A stretch of DNA of 59,880 bases from an uncultured beta proteobacterium (GTDB lineage Bacteria > Pseudomonadota > Gammaproteobacteria > Burkholderiales > SG8-41), in NCBI GenBank assembly GCA_902825845.1, contig CADECM010000004.1, positions 81,439 through 141,318 of the forward strand. The letters run 5' to 3'. The notes under the pieces were generated by a model. The model searched no databases. It saw only the letters and a list, made by a program, of their open reading frames with translations, and had not been told where the DNA came from. Positions 1 through 8,437 of this stretch are shown here, piece after piece; within the stretch, counting starts at the first letter, position 1, and every line of letters begins with the position of its first letter. A program made the position numbers and the translations under genes.

Positions 1-24
1 TGTCAAAGTCTTTTGATCTTCCCC

Positions 25-777
25 CTACGACATGATCTGCCCGCCGTTCACCTGTATCGTCTGCCCGGTCAGATAGCTCGACGCCGGGCTGCACAGGAAC
101 CGCACCGCAGTGGCGATTTCCTGCGCGTCGCCCTTGCGGCCGAGCGGGATGTTGGTCGGTGCAGGACCCGCCGCACGGCCTGACGCGCGCACCGTATCCA
201 TCTGCCCTGGCGCGATGCAATTGGCGCGAACATTGCGATCGCCGAACTCGCGGGCGATGGCGCGGGTGAAGCCAACCATGCCGTGCTTCGCCACCGAACC
301 GTGAACCCGGTTTTTGGCACCCGAGAGCGACTGGGTGCCGCCAAGGGTGACGATGCTGCCGCCACCGCTGGCGATCATCGACGGCAGGCAGGCCTGCGCG
401 AGATGGAATGTTCCGTCGAGCGAAATTGCCAGTGGTGTGCGCCATTCTTCGTAACCCAGTTCGAGGAAGGGCCGCTCGGTGCGCACCGAGGCGTTGAGCA
501 CCAGGAAATCCACGCGGCCAAATTTTTGCATCACGGCATCGACCATCGCCTTGCATTGTTTGCCATCCGCGATGTCGGCCTTGTACGCCTCGGCCTGTCC
601 GCCGGCGGCGCGAATTTCCGCCACCAGTTTGTTCGCGTCGTCCATCGAGTTGCGCGTGTTGATCGCGACCGCCGCGCCGCCGTTCGCCAGTTCCAACGCG
701 ATCGCGCGACCGATGTTCTTTGCCGCGCCGGTAATCAGCGCCACCTTGCCTGCCAGTTCCTTGTTGCCGTCTGCCAT
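25..777 (-). CDS. SDR family oxidoreductase, catalytic Tyr not in place
   Basis: Short-chain dehydrogenase/reductase of 250 aa. The N-terminal Rossmann motif is TGAAKNIG (about residues 14-21) and the C-terminal half has the usual IAPGQMDT and NGGQIM segments, so it should bind NAD(P). The start at 777 is preceded by GGAGGAA at good spacing; a longer frame to 843 has no such site. The active-site YxxxK position reads GSVAK, so the Tyr is absent (a His lies one residue before). That suggests altered or lost oxidoreductase chemistry. It is divergent from the dioxygenase gene at 855, leaving only 77 bases for both promoters. Substrate is unknown. Confidence 0.85.
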   Translation of the reverse strand: MADGNKELAGKVALITGAAKNIGRAIALELANGGAAVAINTRNSMDDANKLVAEIRAAGGQAEAYKADIADGKQCKAMVDAVMQKFGRVDFLVLNASVRTERPFLELGYEEWRTPLAISLDGTFHLAQACLPSMIASGGGSIVTLGGTQSLSGAKNRVHGSVAKHGMVGFTRAIAREFGDRNVRANCIAPGQMDTVRASGRAAGPAPTNIPLGRKGDAQEIATAVRFLCSPASSYLTGQTIQVNGGQIMS

Positions 778-854
778 GGTTTCCTCCGGGTGAGTTGTTC
801 GGGCCGTTAACAAGCGGACTATACTATGGCCATCCGTTGTCATGGAGCATGGTC

Positions 855-1712
855 ATGACCTACACGACTTTTGAAGCACGTCCGCTCTCCGGCGCCCTCG
901 GCGCGGAAATCCACGGTGCCGACCTCAAGGCGCACGGCAACACCCGGATGTGGGACGAGTTGCAACAGGCATTACTGGAATTCAAGGTGATCGCGGTGCG
1001 CGGACAGAACCTGTTGCCCGCCGAGCAGCGCGATGCCGCCGCCCATTTCGGCAAGCCCAGTCACTATCCGTTCGCACAGGGGCTGCCCGACATTCCCGAG
1101 ATGACGCTGGTGGTGAAGGAAGCGCAGGACCGCCGCAACTTCGGCAACGGCTGGCATTCAGACACGCCGTATCTGGCGGAGCCGCCGGCGATCACCACGC
1201 TGTATGCCGTGGAAACGCCCCCCAGGGGCGGCGACACGCTGTTCACCAACACACAGATGGCGTACGAGGAACTATCCACCGGCCTGCGCCGCATGATCGA
1301 TGGGGTGAGCGGCGTGTTCAGCGCCAGCCTCAAATACCGGCCCGGCGGCAATCGGCAGGAGCACCACGCGAAAATCACTTCAATGCCGGTGACCAACACC
1401 GACAGCGCGGATCGCTATGTGTCCAGACACCCGATCGTGCGCACCCATCCGCAGACCGGCGCAAAGGCGCTGTATTGCAGCCTCACCCACACGCTGCATC
1501 TGGACGAGATGACCGAGCGCGAGAGCCAACCGCTGATCAAGATGCTGTACGAGCACGCAAGCACGCCTGAATTCACCTGCCGCGTGCGCTGGGAACCCGG
1601 CCAGATGACCTTCTGGGACAACCGCTGCACCATGCACAACGCGGTTAACGATTATCATGGCGCGCGGCGCGAGATGCGGCGTCTGACGGTGCGTCCCGAA
1701 AAACCGGTATAA
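855..1712 (+). CDS. TauD/TfdA family Fe(II)/2-oxoglutarate dioxygenase
   Basis: Protein of 285 aa typical of the TauD/TfdA family. The iron ligands are visible as H-S-D in WHSDTPY and the distal His in the MHNAVNDYHG region, followed by the RRxxRxTV segment that holds the 2-oxoglutarate-binding Arg. Family members oxidise taurine, aryloxyacetates or related small acids; the substrate cannot be read from sequence. ATG 855 is chosen because GGAG lies seven bases upstream; ATG 849 and 795 are alternatives. It probably heads a unit with the DUF1330 gene. Confidence 0.9.
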   Translation: MTYTTFEARPLSGALGAEIHGADLKAHGNTRMWDELQQALLEFKVIAVRGQNLLPAEQRDAAAHFGKPSHYPFAQGLPDIPEMTLVVKEAQDRRNFGNGWHSDTPYLAEPPAITTLYAVETPPRGGDTLFTNTQMAYEELSTGLRRMIDGVSGVFSASLKYRPGGNRQEHHAKITSMPVTNTDSADRYVSRHPIVRTHPQTGAKALYCSLTHTLHLDEMTERESQPLIKMLYEHASTPEFTCRVRWEPGQMTFWDNRCTMHNAVNDYHGARREMRRLTVRPEKPV

Positions 1713-1744
1713 CCGCATCACGCCTGAACACAAGGAGCACCATC

Positions 1745-2041
1745 GTGGCAGCCTACGTCATTGCCGACATTGAAGTCACCGACAGCGCCGGATTTGCCGA
1801 ATATCAGCAAAAAGTGCCGGCGACGATCGCCGCGTATGGCGGCCGCTATCTGGTGCGCGGCGGCGCGACGGAGGTGATGGAGGGCAACTGGTCGCCCCGG
1901 CGCTGCGTCATCCTCGAGTTTCCGGACATGGCCCAGCTCAAGAAGTGGTACACCTCGCCCGAATACAGGCCGCTGATCGCGATCCGCGAACGCACCACGC
2001 GCTCCAATCTGGTACTGACCGAGGGCATTCAGTTCGCATGA
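1745..2041 (+). CDS. DUF1330 domain protein
   Basis: Small 98-aa protein with the DUF1330 ferredoxin-like alpha/beta pattern: YVIADIEVTD at the N terminus, central YGGRYLVRGG, then VILEFPDM and the YxPL region. These are dimeric barrel-like proteins without a settled role. It starts with GTG, supported by AAGGAG seven bases upstream. The gene follows the dioxygenase by 32 bases in the same direction, so co-transcription is likely. Confidence 0.85.
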   Translation: MAAYVIADIEVTDSAGFAEYQQKVPATIAAYGGRYLVRGGATEVMEGNWSPRRCVILEFPDMAQLKKWYTSPEYRPLIAIRERTTRSNLVLTEGIQFA

Positions 2042-2050
2042 GAAACGTTT

Positions 2051-2067
2051 CGGGCAGTCGCTGCCCG
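2051..2067. other. Perfect short hairpin between DUF1330 and DUF2059 genes
   Basis: CGGGCAG-TCG-CTGCCCG forms a perfect 7-bp stem with a 3-base loop just after the DUF1330 stop. There is no T-run, so it is not a classical terminator; it may stabilise the upstream mRNA 3' end. Confidence 0.4.
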
Positions 2068-2122
2068 ATGGATAACGCTGCAGATCGCCAGGCGCCTGGC
2101 TAAAAATTCAAAGGAAAACACG

Positions 2123-2629
2123 ATGAAAGCCTTTTTCGCCGCACTGTGTCTTGTTATTGCAGGCCTGAGCCAGGCTGCCACGTCGCCGCCGACTGATGCG
2201 TCGCTCAGCCAGTTGATGGCCATGACGGATATGAAGCAGATGACAAACGGGATGTTTGCGCAGATTGACGGCATGATGAATGGCTTCATCCAGCAAAGCC
2301 TCAAAGACCAGAAGATAACGCCGCCCCAGCAAAAGGCCATCGACAACATGAAAAGCAAGATGGCCGCGCTGGTGAAAACCGAATATCGCTGGGAGATCAT
2401 GGAACCCCAGTTCCGCAAAATTTATAAAGAGTCCTTCACCCAGGACGAAGTCAATGGAATGATCGCGTTTTACAAGACGCCGGCGGGTCAGGCCGTGATC
2501 AAAAAAATGCCTGTGGTGATGCAAAAATCCATGATGGCATCGCAATCCATGCTGCAGGCGCTGCTTCCCAAGATGCAGCGCATACAGCAAGAGTTTGTTG
2601 ACGAACTGAAAGCCACAGAGAAAAAATAA
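2123..2629 (+). CDS. DUF2059 secreted protein
   Basis: Protein of 168 aa with a Sec-type signal peptide (MKAFFAALCLVIAGLSQA). The mature part is helical and Met/Gln/Lys-rich and carries the DUF2059 hallmark FYKTPAGQAVIKKMP near residues 115-129, a segment shared by small periplasmic proteins of unknown function in proteobacteria. AAGGAAAA upstream supports the start. It sits between DUF1330 and a CocE-type hydrolase; a functional link is not evident. Confidence 0.85.
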   Translation: MKAFFAALCLVIAGLSQAATSPPTDASLSQLMAMTDMKQMTNGMFAQIDGMMNGFIQQSLKDQKITPPQQKAIDNMKSKMAALVKTEYRWEIMEPQFRKIYKESFTQDEVNGMIAFYKTPAGQAVIKKMPVVMQKSMMASQSMLQALLPKMQRIQQEFVDELKATEKK

Positions 2630-2661
2630 CAACGACGCAATACCCATTGAGGAAAGCCGCC

Positions 2662-4404
2662 ATGCCCGAGTACCAATCTGAAATCCGCGACAACATGCGC
2701 ATCGAATGGGATGTGCCGATCACCATGGACGACGGCCTCACGCTGCGCGCCGACGTGTTCCGCCCGGTGGCTGACGGCAAATATCCGGCGATCATGAGTT
2801 ACGGCCCGTATGGCAAGGGCCTCGCGTTTCAGGACGGCTACAAGACCGCATGGGACATCATGTGCAGGGAAAACCCGGACGCGGTCGCGGGCACCAGCAA
2901 CAAGTATCAAAACTGGGAAGTGGTCGATCCCGAAAAATGGGTGCCCGACGGCTACGCAGTGGTGCGCGTGGATTCGCGCGGCGCGGGCCGTTCACCCGGC
3001 TACCTCAGCCACAACGACGCGCGCGAGAACAAGGATTTTCACGACTGCATCGAGTGGGCGGCGGCGCAGCCGTGGTGCAGCGGCAAGATCGGGCTCAATG
3101 GCATCTCGTATTACGGCGCCAACCAGTGGCGCGCCGCCGCCACGCAGCCGCCGCATCTGGCCGCCATCTGCGTGTGGGAAGGCTGGGTCGACAATTACCG
3201 CGACTCGACGCACCACGGCGGTATCATTTGCGTGTTCCGCAAGAACTGGCAGGAGATGCAAGTCAAGACCGTGCAGCATGGTGTCGGCGAACATGGCGCC
3301 AAAAGCCGCCTCACCGGCGAACTTGCCTGCGGCCCGGAAACCCTGAGCGACGCGGAACTCATCAAGAACCGCGAAGACATGTGGGCCAGCTTGAGCAAGC
3401 AAAATCTGGATGGCCCGTACTACCACGAGCGCAGCGGCGACCTGTCCAAAGTGCAGGTGCCGCTGTTATCCGCCGCGAACTGGGGCGGACAGGGCCTGCA
3501 TCCGCGCGGCAACTTCGAGGGCTTTACGCGCGCGGCCTCCACGCAGAAATGGCTGGAAGCGCACGGCGGCTCGCACTGGGCGCCGTTTTACACGGACTAC
3601 GGCGTCGGGCTGCAGAAAAAATTCTTCGATTATTTTTTGAAGGGCGAACAAAACGGCTGGGACCGGCAACCGAAAGTGCAGCTGCAGATTCGCCATCCCG
3701 GCGAAAAATTCGTGCTGCGTCATGAAAACGAATGGCCGCTGGCACGCACGCAGTGGACGCATTACTTTCTGCACCCCGACACGCTGGGCCTCAGTGCTGA
3801 AAAAAATAACTCAATAAAAACAATAACTTATGAAGCCATGGGTGACGGCATCACCTTCAGCACGGCGCCGCTCGCGCAAGACACTGAAATCACCGGCCCG
3901 TCGGCGGTGAAACTGTTCGTGTCGTCCACGACGCGGGACGCTGACCTGTTCGTGATCCTGCGGGTGTTCGATCCCGCCGGAAACGAAGTGCTGTTTCAGG
4001 GCGCGCTCGATCCGAAGACGCCGATTGCGCAAGGCTGGCTGCGCGCGTCGCACCGCAAGCTCGATAAGGCGTTGTCACTGCCGTACCGCCCGTACCACAC
4101 GCACGACGAAAAACAGGCGCTGACGCCGGGCGAGGTCTACGAACTCGATATCGAAATCTGGCCGAGCTGTATCGTGGTGCCCAAGGGTTACCGCATGGCG
4201 CTGACCATCCGCGGCAAAGACTACGACCACGGCCTGTCGGCGGCGTCACTGTCCAACATGAAAAACCCGATGAACGGTTGTGGTCCCTTCATGCACGACG
4301 ACCCGGACGATCGGCCGCCGGCGATATTTGGCGGCAAGGTGACGCTGCACTTCGGGCCGCAGTATCCGGCGGCGGCGCTGCTGCCGGTTATTCCGGCAAA
4401 ATGA
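2662..4404 (+). CDS. CocE/NonD family hydrolase
   Basis: Hydrolase of 580 aa of the X-Pro dipeptidyl-peptidase/cocaine esterase family. The N-terminal alpha/beta-hydrolase part has the nucleophile motif G-I-S-Y-Y-G (about residues 149-154), and the C-terminal half is the jelly-roll PepX_C-type domain (from ITGPSAVKLFV on). Such enzymes cleave esters or amides of small acids. ATG 2662 has GAGGAAAG upstream; a TTG at 2647 is less likely. Between the two domains lies a Lys/Asn/Ile-rich stretch EKNNSIKTITYE encoded by an AT-rich dispersed element (3807-3831) that looks inserted in frame. Confidence 0.9.
   Translation: MPEYQSEIRDNMRIEWDVPITMDDGLTLRADVFRPVADGKYPAIMSYGPYGKGLAFQDGYKTAWDIMCRENPDAVAGTSNKYQNWEVVDPEKWVPDGYAVVRVDSRGAGRSPGYLSHNDARENKDFHDCIEWAAAQPWCSGKIGLNGISYYGANQWRAAATQPPHLAAICVWEGWVDNYRDSTHHGGIICVFRKNWQEMQVKTVQHGVGEHGAKSRLTGELACGPETLSDAELIKNREDMWASLSKQNLDGPYYHERSGDLSKVQVPLLSAANWGGQGLHPRGNFEGFTRAASTQKWLEAHGGSHWAPFYTDYGVGLQKKFFDYFLKGEQNGWDRQPKVQLQIRHPGEKFVLRHENEWPLARTQWTHYFLHPDTLGLSAEKNNSIKTITYEAMGDGITFSTAPLAQDTEITGPSAVKLFVSSTTRDADLFVILRVFDPAGNEVLFQGALDPKTPIAQGWLRASHRKLDKALSLPYRPYHTHDEKQALTPGEVYELDIEIWPSCIVVPKGYRMALTIRGKDYDHGLSAASLSNMKNPMNGCGPFMHDDPDDRPPAIFGGKVTLHFGPQYPAAALLPVIPAK
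3807..3831 (+). repeat. AT-rich dispersed element, copy inside CocE gene
   Basis: TAACTCAATAAAAACAATAA followed by CTTAT. It matches the dispersed consensus TTCAATAAAATCAATAAGTT and encodes the linker residues NNSIKTIT in frame. Base composition contrasts sharply with the surrounding GC-rich gene. Confidence 0.6.
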
Positions 4405-4454
4405 TGGCACCGTTGGTGTAGGGCGGGAGAAGCGCAGCACATCCCGCCACCCGC

Positions 4455-5426
4455 CTACACCACCGCCTGCGGATAATCCGCCACATACTCGGCAACGATA
4501 TCGTCCATCGCCGCCGGCCCGCGCAAGCCCAGCGCCCGCGCACGCGCCGTATCAAACCGCCACGGCCAGCCGCCGACAATGCGCGAGATCGTGTCATCGG
4601 CCGCCACGCGCACGCGCGCAGCGACTGCCTCACCCGCGCGCCGCCGCAGCGCCGCGATCATTTCCGCCACGCGCACCGACAGCCCCGGCAGATTCATGGC
4701 GATGCGGCTGCCCCATTGTTCTTGAGGCGTGTCGTAGGCGGCAATCAAGCCGGCCACCGCATAACGCGGCGATGTAATCCACACGCCGGTTTGCGGATCC
4801 ACCGGACACACCGCGTCCACGCCCGCCAGCGGCTCGCGAATAATGCCGCTCATGAAACCCGACGCCGCGGCGTTGGGCTTGCCCGGCCGCACGGTGACTG
4901 TCGGCAGGCGCACGCTGCGGCCGTCGATGTAGCCCTTGCGCGTGTAGTCGGCGATCAGTTGTTCACACATGAATTTTTGCGCACCGTAGGAATTCTGCGG
5001 CTGCGGCAGCGTGGTGTCGGTGATCGCCTCCGGCATGTCGCCGCCATACACCGCCAGTGAACTGGAGAACACCAGGCGCGGCGCCGCGGTGGCATCGGGC
5101 ACAGCGCGGCACGCATCGAGCAGTGCACGCGTGTTGTCGAGATTCGCGCGCAAGCCGACGTCGATATCGGCTTCGCATTCGCCGCTCACCGCCGCGGCCA
5201 GGTGAAACACGCCATCCATGCCCTGCAACAATCCCGCATTCAGCAGTTGCCGCAGATCGCCCGTGGCCACACGCACGCGCGGGTCGCCCTTGAGCGCGGC
5301 ATCGGACAAGGGCATGATGTCCGCCAGCACCAATTTCATAAGTATTTGATTTTTAACGTTTTTTAACAGTTCATGTGCAAGGCCACGACCGAGAAATCCG
5401 GCGCCGCCGGTAATCAGAATGTTCAT
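4455..5426 (-). CDS. denD: NAD-dependent epimerase/dehydratase, D-erythronate dehydrogenase-like
   Basis: Extended SDR of 323 aa. The N terminus MNILITGGAGFLG is the GGxGFLG cofactor motif; the active site shows SSS (VFSSSLAVYG) and Y-G-A-Q-K in NSYGAQKF. The segments GVFHLAAAVSGECEADxD and RLPTVTVRPGKPNAAASGF are those of DenD, which oxidises D-erythronate to 2-oxo-tetronate. The usual den partners are not adjacent, so the exact substrate is an inference. The loop after helix 1 carries an unusual KNVKNQILMK stretch encoded by an AT-rich dispersed element. The next gene (ModA-like) ends only 3 bases upstream of this start. Confidence 0.8.
   Translation of the reverse strand: MNILITGGAGFLGRGLAHELLKNVKNQILMKLVLADIMPLSDAALKGDPRVRVATGDLRQLLNAGLLQGMDGVFHLAAAVSGECEADIDVGLRANLDNTRALLDACRAVPDATAAPRLVFSSSLAVYGGDMPEAITDTTLPQPQNSYGAQKFMCEQLIADYTRKGYIDGRSVRLPTVTVRPGKPNAAASGFMSGIIREPLAGVDAVCPVDPQTGVWITSPRYAVAGLIAAYDTPQEQWGSRIAMNLPGLSVRVAEMIAALRRRAGEAVAARVRVAADDTISRIVGGWPWRFDTARARALGLRGPAAMDDIVAEYVADYPQAVV
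5338..5360 (-). repeat. AT-rich dispersed element, copy inside denD-like gene
   Basis: On the minus strand this reads GTTAAAAATCAAATACTTAT-like sequence, close to the dispersed consensus, and encodes the residues around KNQIL in a surface loop between the first helix and second strand of the Rossmann fold. Confidence 0.5.
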
Positions 5427-5429
5427 GGT

Positions 5430-6125
5430 TCAGTCGATCCCCGTGGCTGCAAAGATTGTCTTCGCGGCGTCGGAGGTCAGTTCGCGCGCCAGCGACGCTG
5501 CCGCCTCTGGTGCTGCGCTCGCGCTGCACGCAGCCGCGTGATACACCGACACGTGTTGAATATCATCCGGTAACGGCGCAATCATTTTCACCGCGCAGCC
5601 CTTGCCGATCATGACCATGATTTCGGAAATCTGTCCCAAACCGATGGCGCCCGCGCCGCGCGCCGCCACGGTTTCCATGATCGCCGCGCCGCTGTTGACC
5701 ACAACAATGCGCTCGCCCAATGGCGCCTTGAGTGCCAGACGCTCAAGCAGTTGTGCAACATAGATGCCGCTGGAGGCGTCGTTGTGCACCACCGCGCTTG
5801 CGGTCAGCAGCGCGCGCCGGAACACCTCGGTATTGCCGACATCAGGTGCCGGCGCATCGCGATGCATCACCACGCCCACGCGCGAGCGCCCCACCAGCGC
5901 GCGCGTCGCCGGCACAATCCGGCCCGCCGCGGCGAACTCATTCATCAGCTTGTCGGGCGCCACCACCACGTCGGCCGCCTCGCCGTCGATGATGCGCTGG
6001 CGCAGGCGGTGCCCTTGCGTAAATGCGACCTCCACCGGCGTGCCGGTGGCGCGCGCACAGGCAGCGGCAATCTGCGACACCCCTCCCTTGACCGCGCCGG
6101 CAGACAGCAATTTGAGCGCCGTCAC
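5430..6125 (-). CDS. ModA-like substrate-binding protein without signal peptide
   Basis: Protein of 231 aa with the periplasmic-binding-protein type 2 pattern of ModA-like proteins: LKLLSAGAVKGGVSQIA, ADVVVAPDKLM, HNDASSGIYVAQLLERL and GAIGLGQISEIM. There is no export signal and no partner permease nearby, so it may act in the cytoplasm as a ligand sensor or be an orphan. It is translated just before denD (3-base gap), suggesting one operon with a promoter in the divergent gap 6126-6336. Ligand unknown. Confidence 0.75.
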   Translation of the reverse strand: MTALKLLSAGAVKGGVSQIAAACARATGTPVEVAFTQGHRLRQRIIDGEAADVVVAPDKLMNEFAAAGRIVPATRALVGRSRVGVVMHRDAPAPDVGNTEVFRRALLTASAVVHNDASSGIYVAQLLERLALKAPLGERIVVVNSGAAIMETVAARGAGAIGLGQISEIMVMIGKGCAVKMIAPLPDDIQHVSVYHAAACSASAAPEAAASLARELTSDAAKTIFAATGID

Positions 6126-6154
6126 GTTATTCCCCGCATACCCTTGGTCGTCGA

Positions 6155-6180
6155 TAACAATTTGATTTCACTCAATAATT
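6155..6180 (-). repeat. Degenerate AT-rich dispersed element
   Basis: Minus strand reads TTGAGTGAAATCAAATTGTT followed by A, a weaker match to the TTCAATAAAATCAATAAGTT element. It lies in the divergent gap between the ModA-like and DapA-family genes. Confidence 0.35.
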
Positions 6181-6336
6181 ATTCAAGGCTCGGTACTATG
6201 GCAAAGATCAACAACCGCCATCGGGCGCGCACAGTCTATATGGTATCCTCGCTGCCCGTTCGCGGGGCCAGCGGCACTGCCGCTGCCAACGCACGATTAT
6301 CACATCAACCCTGCCGACAATTCCGGAGGAGCCGAC

Positions 6337-7278
6337 ATGAAAGACAGTAAACGCATCAAGGGCGTGCTCGCGCCCGTGTGCACGCCGTTCAAGGCCGACT
6401 TGAGTCCCGATCACAACCGCTTCGTGGCGCAGTGCCAATGGATGCTCGGCCAGGGGTCGGGGCTGGCGGTTTTCGGCACCAACAGCGAAGCGAATTCACT
6501 GTCGGTCAACGAACGCATCGCGCTGCTCGACTCGCTGCTGATGGCGGGCGTCGACCCTGCGCGCATGATGCCGGGCACCGGCTGCTGCGCGTTCACCGAC
6601 ACCGTGCGGCTGACCGAACACGCGGTCAAGGCCGGCTGCGCGGGCGTGCTGATGCTGCCGCCGTTCTATTACAAGGACGTGCCGGAAGACGGCCTGTTCC
6701 GCAATTTCGCCGAAGTGATTGAACGCGTGGGCGACGACCGCCTGAAAATTTATCTGTATCACATCCCGCCCGTCGCGGTGGTCGGCATCACGCCCAAACT
6801 GGTGGAGCGACTGATGAAGCGCTACCCCAAGGCCATCGCCGGCATGAAGGACAGCTCCGGCGACTGGAAAAACACCAAGACCTTCCTCGACGCGTTTGCC
6901 AAGGATGGGTTTGACGTGTTCGTCGGCAGCGAATCCTTCCTGCTCGCCAACATGCGCAATCACGGCGCGGGCTGCATTTCCGCCACCGCCAACGTCAATC
7001 CGGCCGCCATCGACAAGCTCTACCGCGAATGGCAACACGCCGATGCGGAAGCGCAACAGGCGCAGCTCGACGTGATCCGCAAGACCACCGGCCAGTACGT
7101 GATGATCCCCGCGCTAAAAGCCGTGATCGCACACTACGCCAATGATCCCGAATGGGCCACCGTGCGCCCGCCGCTGGTGGCGCTGACCGAAGAACAGGCG
7201 AAGAAAACCGTCGATGGCCTGCTCAAGCTTGGCTTTGATATGCCGGGATTGAAGAAGGCGGAGGTGGCGGCGGCCTGA
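6337..7278 (+). CDS. Dihydrodipicolinate synthase/N-acetylneuraminate lyase family aldolase
   Basis: Class I aldolase of 313 aa in the DapA/NanA superfamily. Visible active-site pieces are the phosphate/carboxylate motif GTNSEANSL (about residues 48-56), Tyr in YLYHIPPVA, and the Schiff-base Lys in AGMKDSSGDW. The enzyme should condense or cleave pyruvate with an aldehyde. It is not the housekeeping dapA on context: it stands alone after a divergent promoter and is closed by a strong terminator. GGAGGAG upstream fixes the ATG at 6337. Substrate remains open (sugar acid or hydroxy-oxo acid lyase are possible). Confidence 0.88.
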   Translation: MKDSKRIKGVLAPVCTPFKADLSPDHNRFVAQCQWMLGQGSGLAVFGTNSEANSLSVNERIALLDSLLMAGVDPARMMPGTGCCAFTDTVRLTEHAVKAGCAGVLMLPPFYYKDVPEDGLFRNFAEVIERVGDDRLKIYLYHIPPVAVVGITPKLVERLMKRYPKAIAGMKDSSGDWKNTKTFLDAFAKDGFDVFVGSESFLLANMRNHGAGCISATANVNPAAIDKLYREWQHADAEAQQAQLDVIRKTTGQYVMIPALKAVIAHYANDPEWATVRPPLVALTEEQAKKTVDGLLKLGFDMPGLKKAEVAAA

Positions 7279-7297
7279 GTAATCATTAATGTCCCGG

Positions 7298-7326
7298 AAA
7301 AAGCGCGCCTTCGGCGCGCTTTTTTT
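7298..7326. terminator. Rho-independent terminator
   Basis: AAAAGCGCGCC-TTC-GGCGCGC followed by a run of seven T on the plus strand, 20 bases after the aldolase stop. The A-run on the other side makes it usable from the minus strand too, where it would stop transcription coming from the AbrB-type gene. Confidence 0.9.
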
Positions 7327-7343
7327 GCATGCGTGTCGCTGAC

Positions 7344-7412
7344 TTAACGCCGCTGCAATTTGATGACGGGACTTCGGCCGTCAATCAGCGCGCCGGAATC
7401 AATGAAAACAAC
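7344..7412 (-). pseudogene. Possible remnant of a PIN-domain toxin N terminus
   Basis: Directly after the stop of the AbrB-type antitoxin, in the same frame, the sequence reads VVFIDSGALIDG and then stops after 22 codons. The first strand plus Asp of PIN (VapC-like) nucleases has the form xxFIDTNVLID, so this looks like the first strand of a deleted toxin. There is no start codon in place and no rest of the domain; the terminator follows at once. The match is only about ten residues, so this is tentative. Confidence 0.3.
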
Positions 7413-7685
7413 TTACCGGAATCCTGGGTCATTTGCGTCCTCGTCATGGGCGCGCAGCAGGCTCATGATTTCATCCGTGCTCATGCCTGTTTTGCGTGTG
7501 CCTCGCAGCGCGTCGGATGGGCTGCGCACAGGCGCACCTGGCACGCGCGCCACGGCATTGCGCACCAGCACGTCGCCCAGTGGTCCGATTTCAAATACGA
7601 CTTCGCTGCCGGGGCCGATGCCGAGGTGCTCGCGCACATTTTCCGGAATGGTGACGCGTCCCTTCACCGTCAATCGATGTGCCAT
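7413..7685 (-). CDS. AbrB/MazE/SpoVT family DNA-binding protein (antitoxin-like)
   Basis: Protein of 90 aa. Residues 1-45 form the swapped-hairpin DNA-binding domain, seen as LTVKGRVTIPENVREHLGI followed by GSEVVFEIG. The C-terminal half (ALRGTRKTGMSTDEIMSLLR) resembles the toxin-binding tail of VapB-type antitoxins with a PIN partner. No intact toxin follows; a short possible PIN remnant does. ATG 7685 has GGAG six bases upstream. A much longer frame to 8105 is not credible because it would run into the next gene. Confidence 0.85.
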   Translation of the reverse strand: MAHRLTVKGRVTIPENVREHLGIGPGSEVVFEIGPLGDVLVRNAVARVPGAPVRSPSDALRGTRKTGMSTDEIMSLLRAHDEDANDPGFR

Positions 7686-7777
7686 GGGTGCTCCGCCGTA
7701 GTGTCTGTTGATTGAGAATTCCACGTTGATTGGGCGATACCGCGATTGAATTGGCGCACCCGCCACCGCCGATTCAC

Positions 7778-8434
7778 TCAACCCAGCGCCAACCGCATCG
7801 CCGCCGCCACGATCGGCTTGGCCCACTCGGGCGCTTGCGCCAGATCCTGCGGATTCATGATTTTGCCGCGCTCGACATGCAGCACCAGCACCGGCGCAGG
7901 CGCCTTGCCCAGGGCGGGATCGGCTTGCGCGCTGTTGTCGTAAACCCGCAGCGCGGCGAGCGCGGGCATAAGGTGGATCAGGTTGAGCCGGCTGTGTTCG
8001 AAGCGGCGGCGGATGGCCGCTTCCGGAATGTCGTGGCCACCACGCGCCACGCGGGCACGCACGCGCGCGAGGTGCAGTTCCGGCGTGGAGAGGCCCGCGT
8101 ACCACACATGCACCGCCACGCCCTGCGCGGCGGCTTCGCGCAGCATGCGCGGGAGTGTGCTCGCCCCCAGCGTGGTTTCAAACGCATAGTCGAGCCGCTC
8201 ACGGATGGCGCGTTCCAGCAAATCACGGCCATGCCGCCATGCCAGGCCATTGGCCTGCGTCTGATCGAGCGCGGGATTGGCGGCGCGCAGGGCGCGCGCC
8301 GCTTCGTCGGGGTTGTAATAATCGGCACCGTGCTCGCGAAACGCCGCGCCGGCGATGCTGCTTTTGCCGGCGCCATTGACCCCGGCGAGGACGTAAATCT
8401 GTGGCGGCTCGCGGCGGGCGCTATCGCTCGCCAT
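7778..8434 (-). CDS. Zeta-toxin family P-loop kinase
   Basis: Protein of 218 aa. Walker A is GVNGAGKSS near residues 18-26, followed by YYNPDEAARAL and FETTLGAST, the pattern of zeta-toxin-like kinases, which phosphorylate UDP-N-acetylglucosamine or related nucleotide sugars. The Arg-rich helix RVRARVARGGHDIPEAAIRRRF is the lid region typical of the family. It begins 3 bases after the stop of a Phd/YefM-type antitoxin, giving a toxin-antitoxin layout. Classical zeta partners are epsilon proteins, so this pairing is different. Confidence 0.85.
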   Translation of the reverse strand: MASDSARREPPQIYVLAGVNGAGKSSIAGAAFREHGADYYNPDEAARALRAANPALDQTQANGLAWRHGRDLLERAIRERLDYAFETTLGASTLPRMLREAAAQGVAVHVWYAGLSTPELHLARVRARVARGGHDIPEAAIRRRFEHSRLNLIHLMPALAALRVYDNSAQADPALGKAPAPVLVLHVERGKIMNPQDLAQAPEWAKPIVAAAMRLALG

Positions 8435-8437
8435 GCC

